A model generated the notes under the pieces. The model saw nothing but the letters and a program-made list of their open reading frames with translations. It was not told the origin of the DNA and searched no databases. This document shows, one piece after another, positions 31,539-33,330 of a DNA stretch of 33,330 nt; the stretch's first letter is position 1; every line of letters starts with the position of its first letter. Origin of the DNA: Nonomuraea antri (GTDB lineage Bacteria; Actinomycetota; Actinomycetes; Streptosporangiales; Streptosporangiaceae); NCBI RefSeq assembly GCF_013283785.1, contig NZ_JABCPZ010000112.1:1-33330 (forward strand). The letters are read 5' to 3'. The position numbers and the translations under genes are program-made.

Positions 31539-32774
31539 TCACATCGGACGGGGCAGTGCGACGATCAGGTCGATCTCCAGCAGCAGGCCCGGCATGAACA
31601 GCTTCGACACCTCCACCGTCGTGCTGGCCGGGGGAGTGCCCGTGATGTACTTCCTGCGCACCTTGCCGTAGCCGGCCCGCTGGTCCATGTCCGTCAGGTA
31701 CGTCCTGATGAACGCGATGTCGGCGAACGCCGCCCCCTGGTCGGCCAGGATGCGGGCGATGCCCTCGAAGACGTGCTCGGCCTGGGACTCCATGGAACCG
31801 TCGCCCAGCACCGTGCCGTGCTCGTCCAGGGCGGCCTGGCCGGAGACGTAGAGCATGTCACCGACGCGGACGGCGTGCGAGTACATGCCGTTCGTGGCCG
31901 GGACGGTCGGCGGGTTCACGGGCACCGCGCGCGAGACCGCCACGCCACCCGCGTGGTCCCCGGCTGCCGGATGGTCCCCTGTCGCCAGGAGGTCTCCGGC
32001 TGCCAGGTGGTCCCGGGGGGCCAGGTGGTCGGCGATGGCCGTCAGGTCGCGGTCGCCCAGGCCGGCGGCCTGGGCCTGCTGGAGCCGCAGCCGGGCCGCC
32101 GTGGCCATCGTCGCGCCCTCCCAGGCGGCCAGGCCCAGGTCCTTGGCCGCCAGCCCCAGCGCGAACCTCGTCTCGGCCGGAGGCATGGCCAGCCGCTCAG
32201 CCAGCCCGCCCAATGGGGTGCCCGCCAGCACCTCGGCCAGCGCCGCCCGGTCCACGCCGTGCGCGGCGCCGTACGCGAACGCCTCGGCGAGCAGCACCTG
32301 GGCCGGCACCAGCGCGCTCATCACGGCGAGCTTCATGGCCGCGCCCGCGCCCAGCGGGCCCACCTCACGCACCGGGCCGAACACCGAGAGCACCTTCACA
32401 CACCGCGTCACGTCGCCACCGGCCAGCACGGTCAGCGTCCCGTCGGCCGCCGGTCCCACGCTGCCCAGCACCGGCGCGTCCACCAGCTCCACCGACGGCG
32501 GCAGCAGCCCGCGCAGCTCACGCACCGCCTGCGGCCCGATCGTGGACATCTCCACCACCGTCGCCCCGTCACGCAGACCCGGCAGCGCGGACGTCAGCAC
32601 CTCGCGCACCGCGGCCGGGTCGCTGAGCATCGTGATGACCAGCTCGGCCCCCTCCACGGCGGCCGCGGGCGAGACCCCCGTCCCGCGCCGCCACGTCGTC
32701 ACCTGGTGCCCGGCCTCCACGAGTCGCCGGGCCATGGGGACGCCCATGCGTCCCTGTCCGAGAAATGCAATCAC
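31539..32774 (-). CDS. Fusion of a beta-hydroxyacid-dehydrogenase-like NAD(P) enzyme with a RidA-family domain
   Basis: A 411-residue two-domain protein. The N-terminal part (about 1-265) is a 3-hydroxyisobutyrate dehydrogenase/6PGDH-type enzyme: GQGRMGVPMARRL binds the dinucleotide, DAPVLGSVGPAADGTLTVLA is the substrate loop, and the catalytic lysine is in GAGAAMKLAVMSAL. The Asn usually found after it is replaced. A linker of hexapeptide repeats (DHLAPR, DHLAAG, DLLATG, DHPAAG) leads to a RidA/YjgF domain (about 295-411) with VGDMLYVSGQAALDEHG, FIRTYLTDMD and VSKLFMPGLLLEIDLIVA. The catalytic Arg of true enamine deaminases (P-A-R) reads P-A-S, so the RidA part is probably of a non-canonical subfamily. 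GTG 32774 is chosen because the Rossmann strand begins VIAFLGQG. It diverges from a LysR gene, its likely regulator. Confidence 0.85.
   Translation of the reverse strand: MIAFLGQGRMGVPMARRLVEAGHQVTTWRRGTGVSPAAAVEGAELVITMLSDPAAVREVLTSALPGLRDGATVVEMSTIGPQAVRELRGLLPPSVELVDAPVLGSVGPAADGTLTVLAGGDVTRCVKVLSVFGPVREVGPLGAGAAMKLAVMSALVPAQVLLAEAFAYGAAHGVDRAALAEVLAGTPLGGLAERLAMPPAETRFALGLAAKDLGLAAWEGATMATAARLRLQQAQAAGLGDRDLTAIADHLAPRDHLAAGDLLATGDHPAAGDHAGGVAVSRAVPVNPPTVPATNGMYSHAVRVGDMLYVSGQAALDEHGTVLGDGSMESQAEHVFEGIARILADQGAAFADIAFIRTYLTDMDQRAGYGKVRRKYITGTPPASTTVEVSKLFMPGLLLEIDLIVALPRPM
31953..32030 (-). repeat. About four tandem 18-bp units encoding an interdomain linker
   Basis: Units of the form gtggtccccggctgccgg start at 31953, 31971, 31989, 32007 and (partial) 32025. 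On the coding strand they give six-residue repeats beginning Asp-His or Asp-Leu that join the dehydrogenase and RidA domains. The frame is kept. Confidence 0.8.
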
Positions 32775-32821
32775 GTGCCTCAGTGAACAGGGATGCGAGC
32801 CATTCCACCACCGACTACATT

Positions 32822-32836
32822 GCATACCAGCCATGC
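32822..32836. promoter_or_regulatory. Short inverted repeat at the LysR start codon
   Basis: GCAT-N7-ATGC spans the LysR start codon in the 58-nt divergent gap. LysR proteins bind interrupted dyads between divergent genes, so this may be part of the site, but the arms are short and chance is likely. Confidence 0.25.
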
Positions 32837-33330
32837 TTGACAGGAATGCCTTTGACGTCGGGACACTCCGCCTCTTCGACGAGGTCGCCAGGAGCGGGTC
32901 CTTTACGGCCGCGGCCGAGCTGTTCGGCTACACCCAGTCGGCCGTCTCACGGCGCATCGCCGCACTCGAACGCGCCTGCGGCGGGCCGCTCTTCGAACGC
33001 CTGGCCAGAGGCGTGCGCCTGACGCCCGCAGGGGCGGCGCTGCACCGGCACGCGGTGGCCGTGCTCGACCGGCTCGAACGCGCGGGCGAGGAACTGGCCG
33101 CCATCCACGGCGGGCTGGGCGGCACGCTGCGGGTGGGCGCGTTCGCGACGGCCAACGTCGACCTGGTGCCCACGGCGCTCAAGCGGTTCGCCGCCCGGTA
33201 CCCGGGGGTGGAGATGCGGGTGACGGAGGGGCTGACGGGGCGGCTCATGGAACGGCTGCACGCGGGGGCGCTGGACGTGGCGATCGTCAGCGACTACCCG
33301 GCGGGGCTGCCCGCGGACGCCGCCCGGCTC
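32833..33330 (+). CDS. LysR-family transcriptional regulator, N-terminal part (gene cut by right edge)
   Basis: The first 166 residues of a LysR-type regulator. The winged helix-turn-helix (about 8-68) reads TLRLFDEVARSGSFTAAAEL, then GYTQSAVSRRIAALE and PLFERLARGVRLTPAG. A linker helix follows, then the start of the substrate-binding domain (GTLRVGAFATANVDLVPTAL, beginning near residue 97). ATG 32833 gives the standard N-terminus. The gene runs off the window. It diverges from the dehydrogenase-RidA fusion with a 58-nt gap, the classic arrangement of a LysR regulator and its target. Confidence 0.93.
   Translation, partial: MLDRNAFDVGTLRLFDEVARSGSFTAAAELFGYTQSAVSRRIAALERACGGPLFERLARGVRLTPAGAALHRHAVAVLDRLERAGEELAAIHGGLGGTLRVGAFATANVDLVPTALKRFAARYPGVEMRVTEGLTGRLMERLHAGALDVAIVSDYPAGLPADAARL

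Overview
The window is about 33 kb of very GC-rich actinobacterial chromosome. Gene content suggests a mycelial Streptosporangiales-type organism (Nonomuraea-like): an mreB-mreC-mreD-PBP2-RodA cluster, a SARP-type regulator, a STAND NTPase with kinesin-light-chain-like TPRs, and a tRNA Gly-Cys-Val cluster. The genus is an inference. I see no transposase, integrase, CRISPR array, rRNA or replication origin. Genes are packed tightly; the longest stretch without a gene is about 200 bp (9635-9830).

Left part (1-11.9 kb). A SARP/AfsR-type regulator is cut by the left edge and diverges from a secreted protein of unknown function. Next come an AarF/UbiB-type kinase, a TauE/SafE-type membrane protein, a class I glutamine amidotransferase, a four-helix membrane protein and a lipoprotein-like M1 metallopeptidase, which diverges from a secreted beta-propeller protein. 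Then follow a flavin reductase/luciferase-like monooxygenase pair (CE1759/CE1758 type) and an APC permease that diverges from a TetR regulator over a clear operator-like palindrome.

Centre (11.9-22.5 kb, minus strand). The cell-wall elongation cluster mreB, mreC, mreD, PBP2, rodA runs with overlapping or near-touching ends. A DUF4291 protein, a small membrane-anchored protein and a very large fusion (glycosyltransferase, NB-ARC NTPase, nine TPRs) follow. The fusion is the best candidate for an undescribed system: a GT-B enzyme with an intact EX7E motif is wired to a STAND switch and a repetitive sensor, the architecture of NTP-dependent conflict or signalling proteins. MreB carries an insertion of about 65 residues.

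Right part (22.5-33.3 kb). This holds a nitroreductase, then a NarL-type histidine kinase whose overlapping response regulator has no DNA-binding domain. Next is an overlapping two-gene unit pairing an uncharacterised motif-rich protein with an AbiEii-like nucleotidyltransferase. Three minus-strand tRNAs with promoter and terminator follow. A ferritin-like protein diverges from a hemerythrin protein. An ArsR-like regulator and histidine ammonia-lyase follow, then a small one-helix protein. Last is an unusual dehydrogenase-RidA fusion joined by a repeat-encoded linker, diverging from a LysR regulator cut by the right edge.

Several genes have a -10-like hexamer 6-8 nt before the start codon and no ribosome binding site, suggesting leaderless transcripts. 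All functional calls come from reading motifs by eye; no database search was run.
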